A DNA stretch of 64,000 nt from the NCBI RefSeq assembly GCF_001263355.1, contig NZ_LGYO01000011.1, positions 111,564 through 175,563 on the forward strand, written 5' to 3'. Position numbers and translations under genes: made by a program. The DNA is from Acetobacterium bakii (GTDB lineage Bacteria; Bacillota; Clostridia; Eubacteriales; Eubacteriaceae). Shown piece after piece: positions 54,951-63,859 of this stretch. The notes under the pieces are model-generated. The model had not been told where the DNA came from and did not search any database. It was given only the letters and a program-made list of their open reading frames with translations. How positions within the stretch are numbered: the first letter of the stretch is position 1; each line of letters begins with the position of its first letter.

Positions 54951-55976
54951 ATGTTAGGAATAAGAGTTGATGCAAATGCTGATATAGCAACTGGTCACAT
55001 AATGCGCTGTTTATCGATTGCGTATGGAATGAGAAATATTGGTTTAGATTGCTTATTTATTGTAGCTGATGAAAACGGAAAAGAAATATTAGTTCCATAT
55101 GGGTTTGAAATTATTTGTTTAAACTCTCAATGGAATCAACTGGACCAGGAAACAAAGCAACTTGTAGAAGTTATTCACAAGCTTAAAATAGATAAACTGA
55201 TTATTGATAGCTATTATGTAACAGCTCAATATTTAAAAGAGTTAGAAGCAGTTATAAAAGTCATCTATATTGATGATGTGAATTTATTTCAATATCCTAT
55301 TTCAATGGTTATCAACTATGACATTTTTCTTAATAAAGCTTCTTATTCTAAAAGCTATAAGGGATCTTCCACGCATTTGTTGCTTGGGAATAATTATGTT
55401 CCATTGAGAGAAGAATTTATGGGATTGTTGCCACAATACAGAGAAAAAGTTGGAAGAGTATTAATCACCACAGGAGGAACGGATCACTTTAATGTGGTCG
55501 GGAATTTATTGAACAGAATTATTAAAGAAGGTTTATTTAACGATATAGAATTTCATGTGATAGTGGGGATAATGAATAAGAATTATGAACACTTAAAAAA
55601 CTTGGCTGAGGTAGGCAATTCATTTATATTGCATAAAAATATTAAGAGAATGGCGAAGTTAATGAGCAGTTGTGATATAGCAATAACTGCCGGTGGTACA
55701 ACAATTTACGAATTGTGCGCGTGCGGTGTTCCTACAATAAGTTTCTCTTTTGCAGATAATCAATTGTGTGGCGTGAAAGGTTTTGCAAAAGAGGGAATCA
55801 TGTCTTATGCAGGTGATGTACGGTATATAGGAGATCAATGCATCACAAATTTAATAGATTATTTAGAAGAATACATAAATCGTGCTGATATTAGAAAAGA
55901 AAAGTCCATAAGCATGAGAAAAAAGGTTGATGGAAATGGTGTAAAACGTATAGTTAAATATATTAATGATTTATAA
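54951..55976 (+). CDS. pseG: UDP-sugar hydrolase PseG
   Basis: A 341-residue GT-B-fold hydrolase with the PseG signature GIRVDANADIATGHIMRCLS and the later TTGGTDHFNVVGN and AGGTTIYELCACGVPT. It removes UDP before the PseI step. Of two adjacent ATG codons the second, 54951, is better spaced from AGGAG. It is the last gene of the pseudaminic set. Confidence 0.9.
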   Translation: MLGIRVDANADIATGHIMRCLSIAYGMRNIGLDCLFIVADENGKEILVPYGFEIICLNSQWNQLDQETKQLVEVIHKLKIDKLIIDSYYVTAQYLKELEAVIKVIYIDDVNLFQYPISMVINYDIFLNKASYSKSYKGSSTHLLLGNNYVPLREEFMGLLPQYREKVGRVLITTGGTDHFNVVGNLLNRIIKEGLFNDIEFHVIVGIMNKNYEHLKNLAEVGNSFILHKNIKRMAKLMSSCDIAITAGGTTIYELCACGVPTISFSFADNQLCGVKGFAKEGIMSYAGDVRYIGDQCITNLIDYLEEYINRADIRKEKSISMRKKVDGNGVKRIVKYINDL

Positions 55977-56358
55977 CAAGTTTTAAATTGTAATAATTTT
56001 GTTCGAGAATTAAATAATAAACAGGGTATGAAAAATTAAAAAATATTTTAGTAATATAGTTTAATAATTTTCTTCGCAAATATGGCTTATGTACTCCTCA
56101 GTTCATTCCGACAAATATATAAGGAAATAATTTTATGCAGAGTTTATTCTGAGAAGGAAATCCGCTTATTAATGCACTAATGGAAAGTTGCAGCATGCTA
56201 AAAAGAGAATTGTTATAATTGATTTATTTCTATTTGAAATAAAAAAGTCAATGTTTTCAACAAACAATAGTGATATGTTGAAGTTACTCAATTATGGGTT
56301 GTGAATATAGAGAAATTAAATATGGTTACATTTGACATAATTAATTAATGAGGGAATG
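55977..56358 (+). other. AT-rich gap between pseG and the SDR cassette
   Basis: About 380 bases with no ORF I can support, no clear terminator and no confident promoter. A TTGACAT (56331-56337) lies near the SDR start but too close to act as a -35 for it. Confidence 0.45.
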
Positions 56359-57096
56359 ATGTTTAAAAATAAAAATATAATGATTACCGGTACAAATCGA
56401 GGGATCGGTCGAACAATGTTAGAAGCATTTGCTAGAGAAGGTGCCAATATATGGGCACACGCCCGAAAAGAAACGTCTGAGTTTACAGAAAATCTGAAAC
56501 ATGTTTCAGAAATAAATGCGGTGGAGATAATGCCGATTTTTTTCGATATGACAAATAGTCTGGAAATGAAGCAAGCAGTAAAAGAGATCTCTGATTCGAA
56601 AAAAACAATCGATGTTCTAGTCAACAATGCAGGTATCGCCCATGGCGGTTTGTTTCAAATGACGTCACTGGAAAAAATGCGTGACGTTTTTGATGTGAAT
56701 TATTTTTCGGTATTGGAGTTGACACAATTAATATCGCGTTTAATGGTTCGCCAGAAAAAAGGAAGTATAATAAACATTGCATCTATTTCAGGATTGGATT
56801 TGAAAGCAGGAAATTGTGCCTACGGAACTTCTAAAGCGGCATTAATAGCGGCTACTAAAGTCTTAAGTTATGAATTAGCTCCTCAAGGAATCAGAGTCAA
56901 TGCTATTGCACCAGGGTTAACAGATACTAACATGACAGTTTTAATGGAAAAAAAAGCTGGAGATGCCATGGTACGGGAGACTGCTCTAAACCGATTAGGA
57001 TTACCGGAAGAAATTGCCCAAACTGCTATTTTTTTAGCATCGGATAAAGCGTCTTTTATTACTGGTCAAACACTACGCGTGGATGGAGGAATGTAA
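56359..57096 (+). CDS. Short-chain dehydrogenase (FabG-like)
   Basis: A 245-residue SDR with TGTNRGIGR (NADPH loop), NNAGIAHGG, catalytic Ser in IASISG, Y-x3-K in YGTSKAA and C-terminal GQTLRVDGGM. It reduces or oxidises a keto/hydroxy group of an unknown, possibly acyl-carrier-bound or sugar, substrate. ATG 56359 is preferred over the adjacent ATG because GAGGG touches the first. It opens the seven-gene cassette; the next gene starts two bases after its stop. Confidence 0.88.
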   Translation: MFKNKNIMITGTNRGIGRTMLEAFAREGANIWAHARKETSEFTENLKHVSEINAVEIMPIFFDMTNSLEMKQAVKEISDSKKTIDVLVNNAGIAHGGLFQMTSLEKMRDVFDVNYFSVLELTQLISRLMVRQKKGSIINIASISGLDLKAGNCAYGTSKAALIAATKVLSYELAPQGIRVNAIAPGLTDTNMTVLMEKKAGDAMVRETALNRLGLPEEIAQTAIFLASDKASFITGQTLRVDGGM

Positions 57097-57097
57097 A

Positions 57098-57928
57098 ATG
57101 AATCATGATAGATTATTAGAAAAATGCAAAGCGGTTTCACATCAAATGCGTAAGGATTCATTAAAAATGTCACTAAGAACGGGTGCAGTTGGAGCACATC
57201 TGGGCGGTGGGCTTTCTATGATTGAAATAATGGCGGTTCTTTATACTGCTATTTTGAAATATGATTTAAAAGAACCGGAAAACGAAGAAAGAGATCGTTT
57301 TATACTTAGTAAAGGACATGGTGTTTTGGCATTATATACAGCGCTTAATCAGGCCGGATTTATTCCGGACGAGGATTTAGATTCATTCAAATCCAACGAA
57401 ACCTATCTTTATGGGCACCCTTCAATGGACATAAAAAAGGGCATTGAATTTTCAAGTGGGAGCTTAGGACAAGGCCTATCACTCGGGGTGGGAACAGCAT
57501 TGGCCCTAAGGCATAAAAAAAATGAGACGTCACGGATTTATGTGCTTTTGGGAGATGGCGAGTGTGATGAAGGGTCGGTTTGGGAAGCAGCAGCTTCGGC
57601 TGCCCACTATAAACTTTCAAATCTCATTGCAATCATTGACGAAAATGAGTTGCAATATGATGGTCCCACTCATGAGGTCTTATCAATGGGCAGTTTTTCT
57701 CAAAAATTCGAGAGCTTTGGTTGGGATGCCATAAACGTTGATGGGCATAGCCTCAAAAGTTTATATGATGCATTTACACAGATCCGCGAAAAACCCCTTG
57801 CAGTTATCGCCCATACCATAAAAGGAAAAGGGATTTCTTTTATGGAAAATAAACGTGAATGGCATCATTCCAGACTTTCACAAAAACAATATGAAGTAGC
57901 TATCCAGGAATTGGAGGAGAAAAAATGA
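57098..57928 (+). CDS. Transketolase, N-terminal (TPP-binding) subunit
   Basis: A 276-residue protein equal to the first half of transketolase. The thiamine diphosphate motif is intact (LLGDGECDEGSVWEAA ... IIDEN), and GHGVLALYTAL and SSGSLGQGLSLG are present. It should work with the next gene product. GGAGGA before ATG 57098 is supplied by the end of the SDR gene. The split two-subunit form is common outside central metabolism, and its place here argues for a dedicated sugar or aldehyde reaction. Confidence 0.92.
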   Translation: MNHDRLLEKCKAVSHQMRKDSLKMSLRTGAVGAHLGGGLSMIEIMAVLYTAILKYDLKEPENEERDRFILSKGHGVLALYTALNQAGFIPDEDLDSFKSNETYLYGHPSMDIKKGIEFSSGSLGQGLSLGVGTALALRHKKNETSRIYVLLGDGECDEGSVWEAAASAAHYKLSNLIAIIDENELQYDGPTHEVLSMGSFSQKFESFGWDAINVDGHSLKSLYDAFTQIREKPLAVIAHTIKGKGISFMENKREWHHSRLSQKQYEVAIQELEEKK

Positions 57929-58899
57929 TAGAATATACTCCGAAAAACATAAAAACCTGGGCCCGATTAGGTTCTTGTGGAGCATTTGGTATTGCCGCAA
58001 CAGAAATACCTGAAGAAGACGATAATGTTGTAATGTTAACATCAGATCTATTATATTACTCAGGCTTAGAGCGTTTTAAAAACAAATATCCGGATCGTCT
58101 TTACAATATGGGTATTGCAGAGCAAAACATGGTAGGTGTTGCTGCAGGTATGGCGAAAGAAGGTTTAAATCCTTTCGCAACAACCTATGCTACATTCGCA
58201 ACAACCCGTTGTTGCGATCAAGTGCGAGTCAATATGGGATACATGAAACTTGGTATAAAATTAGTTGGGCTAACATCAGGCCTTTCAGTAGGAATTTTGG
58301 GAGCAACCCATATGAGTATTGAAGATATGGCGATTATGCGTTCGATTCCTAACATCACAATTCTTTCACCTGCTGATTGTACAGAAACAATCAAAGCGAC
58401 CATTGCAGCAGCAAAGCATAAGGGACCGGTCTATTTGAGATTAACAGGGGTAATGGGGAATCCGGTGGTATACAAGCAAGATTATGATTACCAAATTGGC
58501 AAAGCAATTACGCTCAAAGAAGGAACGGATATTAGTATTATTGCTACTGGAACCATGGTATATTACGCACTTGAAGCATCGAAAGAATTAGAAAATAAAG
58601 GGATTTCGTGTAAAGTTGTGGATATGCATACAATAAAACCATTAGATAAAAAAAGCATCAAAGACGCATGTGACGGAAAACTTATTGTAACCCTGGAAGA
58701 ACATAGTATTATTGGTGGACTCGGAAGTGCTGTTGCAGAAGTACTAGCAGGGTGCAAAAAAAGACCACCACAATTAATCATTGGGATAGCTGATGAATAT
58801 AAACATGCTGGATCTTATGAATATCTTCTGCAAAAATATGGTTTAACAACAACACAAATCGTTAATAAAATTAACAATAAATATAGTGAGGTAAGATAA
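57925..58899 (+). CDS. Transketolase, C-terminal subunit
   Basis: A 324-residue second half of transketolase: pyrimidine-binding domain with the activating Glu in YNMGIAEQNM, then the C-terminal domain (VVDMHTIKPLD). It overlaps the N-subunit gene by four bases, so equal synthesis is expected. Together they could move a two-carbon ketol unit between sugars or onto an aldehyde. Confidence 0.92.
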   Translation: MIEYTPKNIKTWARLGSCGAFGIAATEIPEEDDNVVMLTSDLLYYSGLERFKNKYPDRLYNMGIAEQNMVGVAAGMAKEGLNPFATTYATFATTRCCDQVRVNMGYMKLGIKLVGLTSGLSVGILGATHMSIEDMAIMRSIPNITILSPADCTETIKATIAAAKHKGPVYLRLTGVMGNPVVYKQDYDYQIGKAITLKEGTDISIIATGTMVYYALEASKELENKGISCKVVDMHTIKPLDKKSIKDACDGKLIVTLEEHSIIGGLGSAVAEVLAGCKKRPPQLIIGIADEYKHAGSYEYLLQKYGLTTTQIVNKINNKYSEVR

Positions 58900-58900
58900 A

Positions 58901-59137
58901 TTGACAAATATTGAAAAGTATATTCAATCTTTCACCGCGGCATTTGATATCGAAGCAGAACAATGTGAGGGATTAGAATATCAAGGCATTGAAACCTGGG
59001 ATTCCGTTGGACATATGGGTCTTATTGCAGAATTGGAAGACGTTTTTGATATCATGATGGATACTGACGATATCATTGATTTTAGTTCCTTTGAAAAAGG
59101 AAAAGAGATTTTAGGGAAATATGATGTGGAGTTTTAA
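58901..59137 (+). CDS. Acyl carrier protein
   Basis: A 78-residue, strongly acidic carrier domain. Ser35 in WDSVGHM is the expected 4'-phosphopantetheine site (DSxxH type). The start is TTG 58901 after GTGAGGT. The 3' end overlaps the AMP-ligase gene by 17 bases, suggesting that the ligase loads this carrier. It is distinct in sequence and place from the fatty-acid ACP. Confidence 0.88.
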   Translation: MTNIEKYIQSFTAAFDIEAEQCEGLEYQGIETWDSVGHMGLIAELEDVFDIMMDTDDIIDFSSFEKGKEILGKYDVEF

Positions 59138-60533
59138 TAACCACAAAGAAAAAGTTGCAGCCATTCAGGAGAATGGACAATCCATAACCTATGGACAATT
59201 GGAAGAAGTCTCGCATGAAATAAGTATGCAAATTCCACATCGAAGCCTTATCTTTTCACTGTGCGAAAATAGCATTGGCTCTTTAGTGGGTTATACGAGT
59301 TTTCTTAATAACCAGATGGTACCACTCCTTTTAGACAGTGGATTGGATCAAGAACTATTAGACAATCTCATTGAAGTCTATCAACCCGGCTATTTTTGGA
59401 TTGCTAATCAAAAAAAAGCAGCTTTCTTACAACAATATCCCCAATGTCTCCAGACGTGGGAAGCGTATGATTACGCTTTGATTAAAACCCCTTATGATGT
59501 GACACCACTACACGAAGACCTAGCATTGTTACTCACGACCTCTGGATCCACAGGAAGTCCTAAATTAGTGCGACAAAGCTATAAAAATATTGAGTCTAAT
59601 GCGAAAGCCATTGCCGAATATTTAGAAATCACGGATCAAGAGCGCCCCATTACAACGCTTCCAATGAATTACACTTATGGGCTGTCCATTATCAATAGCC
59701 ATTTGTGTCAGGGAGCGACTATTCTTTTAACCAACAAAGGACTGATGCAAAAAGAATTTTGGACGTTTTTCAAGCAAGAAGAAGCCACTTCTTTTGGCGG
59801 CGTTCCCTATACCTTTGAAATGCTCAAACGGTTGCGCTTTTTCAGAATGGCATTGCCCAGTCTACAGAGCATGACCCAGGCAGGAGGAAAGCTTTCACCA
59901 GAACTGCATAAAGAATTTGCCCAATATGCCCAGGATCATCAAAAACGTTTTTATGTCATGTATGGACAAACCGAGGCGACTGCACGGATGTCATACCTAC
60001 CATACAAGGAATCTTTGAAAAAATATGGGAGTATGGGTATTGCCATTCCAGGTGGAAAATTTTCACTTATTGATGTCGATGAAAAAAAAATTACAGAGCC
60101 TGAAATTACGGGGGAACTGGTATATCAAGGGCCAAATGTCACTTTAGGTTACGCTGAAAAAAGAGATGATCTATTAAAGGGTGATGAAAACCAAGGCACC
60201 CTCATCACAGGAGATATGGCAAAGCAAGATGAAGACGGTTATTATTACATTGTTGGTCGAAAAAAACGGTTCATTAAAATTTTTGGTAATCGCGTGAATC
60301 TTGATGAAACTGAAAGAATGCTAAAAGCTGCCTTTGAAGATATGGGTTGTGCGTGTAGTGGAATCGATGATAAAATGTCAATCTACATCACCGATGAGTT
60401 ACACAAAGAAGCTGTGAAAAAATTTGTTTCAAAAAAAACAGGGATTCATTTTTCAGCCTTTACGGTGAACTACATCCCGGAAATTCCTATAAATGAAGCG
60501 GGAAAAACACTTTATATTAAATTAGAAGAATAA
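59121..60533 (+). CDS. AMP-dependent acyl/aminoacyl ligase
   Basis: A 470-residue member of the ANL adenylating family. Core motifs: LLTTSGSTGSPK (A3), YGQTEATARMS (A5), ITGDMA (A7), IVGRKKRFIKIFGN (A8) and the catalytic Lys region NEAGKTLY (A10). It activates a carboxylic acid and should hand it to the ACP encoded just upstream. Substrate unknown. The short N-terminal region is typical of stand-alone A domains. Confidence 0.88.
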   Translation: MMWSFNNHKEKVAAIQENGQSITYGQLEEVSHEISMQIPHRSLIFSLCENSIGSLVGYTSFLNNQMVPLLLDSGLDQELLDNLIEVYQPGYFWIANQKKAAFLQQYPQCLQTWEAYDYALIKTPYDVTPLHEDLALLLTTSGSTGSPKLVRQSYKNIESNAKAIAEYLEITDQERPITTLPMNYTYGLSIINSHLCQGATILLTNKGLMQKEFWTFFKQEEATSFGGVPYTFEMLKRLRFFRMALPSLQSMTQAGGKLSPELHKEFAQYAQDHQKRFYVMYGQTEATARMSYLPYKESLKKYGSMGIAIPGGKFSLIDVDEKKITEPEITGELVYQGPNVTLGYAEKRDDLLKGDENQGTLITGDMAKQDEDGYYYIVGRKKRFIKIFGNRVNLDETERMLKAAFEDMGCACSGIDDKMSIYITDELHKEAVKKFVSKKTGIHFSAFTVNYIPEIPINEAGKTLYIKLEE

Positions 60534-60584
60534 TGAGAGTTGAACTTAACAAAGTTGAAAAAGTATCTGGAAAAGAGGGCAGCC

Positions 60585-61670
60585 ATGATAGATTACAACC
60601 AAATATTGAATATCCCACCCTATTCTTATCGCAAAAAAGAAAAAGAAGATTTTCTGACTGCGATTCTGGGTGAGTTGACAAAACATCATTATCAAAAAAG
60701 TCCTCTCTATAAAAGAATGATGGATACCTTAAACTTTAATCCTGAAGCAGTCATAAAAAGTTATCAGAACATTCCGTTTCTGCCAGTAAGTCTCTTTAAA
60801 GAGCTTGACCTAAAAAGTATTAATGATGATGAAATTTTTAAAACCATGACCTCTTCAGGGACTACGGGACAAGCGGTATCAAAGATATATTTAGACAAAG
60901 AAACCGCAAGTCACCAACAAAAGACCCTGGTAAAAATCGTCTCAAATTTTACCGGATCAAGTCGAATGCCCATGCTCATCATTGATTGTTCATCTGTCAT
61001 TAAAAACAGAGCCATGTTTTCGGCCAGAGGTGCAGGTATTCTGGGGTTTTCTATTTTTGGAGCGAATAAAACCTACGCTTTAGATGATGACATGAATCTA
61101 AATTTAGAAGTGATTGAGGCTTTTTTAGAAAAGCATCAGGGTAAACCCATTTTTGTTTTTGGGTTTACCTTTATGATATGGCAGCATTTCTATAAAGAAC
61201 TTAAAAAGCAAAACATAAGGATTGATTTATCCCAGGGGATATTGATCCATGGTGGTGGTTGGAAAAAATTGAAAAATGAAGCGGTGAGCCCTCAAGCTTT
61301 TAAAGAGTGCCTTAATGACGTGTGTGGGATTACAAAGGTTCACGACTATTATGGTATGGTTGAACAAACTGGTTGTATTTATATGGAATGTGAAGAAGGC
61401 CATCTCCACGCCAGTATTTTTTCAGATATCATCACCCGGAGACCGATTGACTTTACACCCTGTGATATTGGTGAAACCGGTATCATCGAAGTGGTTTCAA
61501 TTTTGCCAAAATCCTATCCTGGACATATATTGCTAACCGAAGACGAAGGTGTGATTTTAGGAGAAGATGACTGTCCCTGCGGACGCCTGGGTAAATACTT
61601 TGGAATACATGGCCGTCTGAAAAATGCTGAGATTAGGGGGTGTAGTGATACTTATGAATCACAAAAATAA
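60585..61670 (+). CDS. LuxE-like acyl-protein synthetase
   Basis: A 361-residue protein of the LuxE/PaaK-related family: MTSSGTTGQAVSK resembles the nucleotide loop, and the C-terminus has DDCPCGRLGKYFGIHGR, as in LuxE-like proteins. In the luminescence system LuxE activates an acid and passes the acyl group to LuxC. The start at ATG 60585 follows AAGAGGG; the frame is open to TTG 60540 without a good site. It overlaps the LuxC-like gene by 17 bases. Confidence 0.82.
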   Translation: MIDYNQILNIPPYSYRKKEKEDFLTAILGELTKHHYQKSPLYKRMMDTLNFNPEAVIKSYQNIPFLPVSLFKELDLKSINDDEIFKTMTSSGTTGQAVSKIYLDKETASHQQKTLVKIVSNFTGSSRMPMLIIDCSSVIKNRAMFSARGAGILGFSIFGANKTYALDDDMNLNLEVIEAFLEKHQGKPIFVFGFTFMIWQHFYKELKKQNIRIDLSQGILIHGGGWKKLKNEAVSPQAFKECLNDVCGITKVHDYYGMVEQTGCIYMECEEGHLHASIFSDIITRRPIDFTPCDIGETGIIEVVSILPKSYPGHILLTEDEGVILGEDDCPCGRLGKYFGIHGRLKNAEIRGCSDTYESQK

Positions 61671-62877
61671 TGACGACATTCTAAATGAAATAAAATATGC
61701 TATTGGAACAAATAAAACGCTTGAGGCTATGCCAACGCTTAAACCATTTCAGCCCTTTGATGAAGAAATCATTAGTTATCTGAATGCCCTGTCAAAAGAT
61801 ATTTTAAAAAATAAAGAAGCCAAAGTCTATCCGGATGTTATTACCTTCGGTTTTTGGTGTCGCAAAGCTTCCATAAACATCCAGAAAAAAGCTTATGAAC
61901 ACACAATTCATAAGCGATATGGAAGAGGGGTTGCTTTTCACATTGCCCCATCAAACGTACCTGTTAATTTTGCCTACTCGATGGTAGCAGGGTTACTGGC
62001 TGGGAATGCCAATATTGTCAGGCTTCCTTCAAAAGATTATCAACAAGTAGACCTGATCCTTGAATCCATGGAACGAACCTTGAAAGACCCTGAATATCAA
62101 GCCTTGCGACCGCATTTTTGTTTGATTAGATATGGTCACTCCGAAAAGATCACAGAGTTTCTGTCAGCTCTGTGTGATACCCGGATTATATGGGGCGGTA
62201 ACCAGACCATCACTGCTATCAGAAAAGCGCCGCTTAAACCCAGAGCCATTGAAATCAATTTTGCAGATCGTTATTCCATGGCGATCATTGATTCAGATCA
62301 GTATCTCAAAGCAACCAATAAAGAAAAAATAGCGCGAGACTTTTACAATGATACCTATTTAACTGATCAGAATGCATGCACATCGCCAAGAATTATCTTT
62401 TGGATGGGGAATAACATTAATGGAGCTAAAGAAGAATTCTGGCAAGCACTTAATACCATCGTACAGGATCAGTATACTGTGCAAGGGGTACAAGCCGTGA
62501 GTAAATTGGCAACCCTGTGCAAGCTTGGTGCAACTCATGAAGGCATTCGTCGAATACAAACAAAAAACAATCTGATTATTAGAGTAGCGTTGGAAAATAT
62601 TGAAAAAGATTTAATGGATTATCGATCAAACAGTGGCTATTTTATGGAATACAATCTAGAGACACTTGTGGAGTTGTTGCCACTCTGCCAAAGTCAATTC
62701 CAAACGTTATCCTATTATGGAGTAGATCTTAAGAAGATAGAAAATTTTATAAAAGAGAATCGGCCTCAGGGAATTGACCGTGTAGTACCAATGGGTACTA
62801 CCATGGATTTTGAACTTGTTTGGGATGGAATAGATTTGATTGAACGATTGACAAGGTTTGTGAAGACAAATGTTTGA
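61654..62877 (+). CDS. LuxC-like acyl reductase
   Basis: A 407-residue protein of the LuxC (acyl-CoA/acyl-protein reductase) family. The nucleotide-binding AFHIAPSNVPVNFAYS and the catalytic Cys242 in DQNACTSPR are present. It should reduce an enzyme-bound acyl thioester to an aldehyde with NADPH. Start ATG 61654 is preferred over upstream frames because AGGGGGTG lies 11 bases before it. It ends the cassette before a strong terminator. No luxA/B luciferase is near. Confidence 0.85.
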   Translation: MNHKNNDDILNEIKYAIGTNKTLEAMPTLKPFQPFDEEIISYLNALSKDILKNKEAKVYPDVITFGFWCRKASINIQKKAYEHTIHKRYGRGVAFHIAPSNVPVNFAYSMVAGLLAGNANIVRLPSKDYQQVDLILESMERTLKDPEYQALRPHFCLIRYGHSEKITEFLSALCDTRIIWGGNQTITAIRKAPLKPRAIEINFADRYSMAIIDSDQYLKATNKEKIARDFYNDTYLTDQNACTSPRIIFWMGNNINGAKEEFWQALNTIVQDQYTVQGVQAVSKLATLCKLGATHEGIRRIQTKNNLIIRVALENIEKDLMDYRSNSGYFMEYNLETLVELLPLCQSQFQTLSYYGVDLKKIENFIKENRPQGIDRVVPMGTTMDFELVWDGIDLIERLTRFVKTNV

Positions 62878-62913
62878 TCTGTGCAGCACCTGTGTTACAT
62901 TTTACCATTTACA

Positions 62914-62957
62914 AAAACCGTCTATGAAATGCTTTTCCTTATTTCATAAACGGTTTT
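62914..62957. terminator. Bidirectional terminator after the Lux-type cassette
   Basis: A 17-bp stem with one C-A mismatch (AAAACCG...ATGAAAT with ATTTCAT...CGGTTTT) between convergent genes. Confidence 0.8.
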
Positions 62958-62983
62958 CTGAAATAAGGTATTAACAAAACGTA

Positions 62984-63859
62984 TTATATATATTTTTCTT
63001 CGCGAGTAAGCACAGGTATTTTATTTTTAAAATCGAATAAGTAGCTGCAATTTTTTGTTTCAATTCGATGATTTGGAATAACAATATCAGTAGATTTGTT
63101 AAAGGAAATATTATAGTTTTCCATCACCAGATCGAACAGTTTTAAATAATCAGCATCAACACCATGACCAGGAGACTTAAACACATCGTTAATATTTGAG
63201 TGACCAACTTTATGCAAAAAGCATTTTTTCATTGGGAGACAAAGCTTTTCTTTGTCTTGATATCGAATTAATGAGTCTTCGGTTCCATGAAAAGAATGAA
63301 TGGTGCACTTGTTCCTGAAATGCTTATAAAGAAAAGTTAAATTATAAATATCTAAATCGATATCTTCGAACGATCTAATAAAATAATGGAAAATATTTTG
63401 ACTATCACCGATATTCAAATATCGATCAGACAATAAGTATACAGGATATAACCAGCTCGAATTGTCAATGATTAAATTGTATAACCCTGGAGCAAATATA
63501 TTAGATAAATAAGAAAGATAAGCACCATGGGAATGCCCATATGAAACAATCTTACTTGCATTAAAAATCAAGTTGTTGTCTTTTAAAATTTCTGAAATCA
63601 TTATTACACTGAAAATATTATCCAATGCCTGCATTGGCCCCATGTCATTGAAATTTTCCTTAGTTTCCTCAAAAACATCATATTGCATAAATTCCCAGCC
63701 AAAATAGTTGCACTGCACGGTGACCATATTGTATTGATCCGCAAAATAAGATCTCATCTTTCTATATACATTTGAATTGGCATTGCCGCCAAAACCTGCA
63801 ATAATATTTAAGATTCCAGTATCGTCATTAACGCCATTTTCCGGTTCTGAAAAAAGATG
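62984..63859 (-). pseudogene. 5'-truncated DUF2920 alpha/beta hydrolase
   Basis: The frame from a stop at 63860-63862 to 62984 encodes a DUF2920-type hydrolase: GFGGNANSNVYRKMR, VQCNYFGWEFMQY, the nucleophile elbow GHSHG, a downstream HGTEDSLI and a His in VGHSNIND. Homology begins at about FSEPENGVNDDTG, before any start codon; the first ATG (63757) lies inside the conserved domain. The N-terminal part is therefore lost, and upstream DNA has no matching frame. DUF2920 genes are known in flagellar modification loci of Campylobacter, which fits the setting. It may be a broken gene, or the end of a rearrangement. Confidence 0.72.

Noticed and set aside
61654..62877. LuxC/LuxE genes as evidence for bioluminescence
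   Set aside because: No luciferase luxA/luxB or luxD is present, and the setting is a glycan locus in what looks like an anaerobe.
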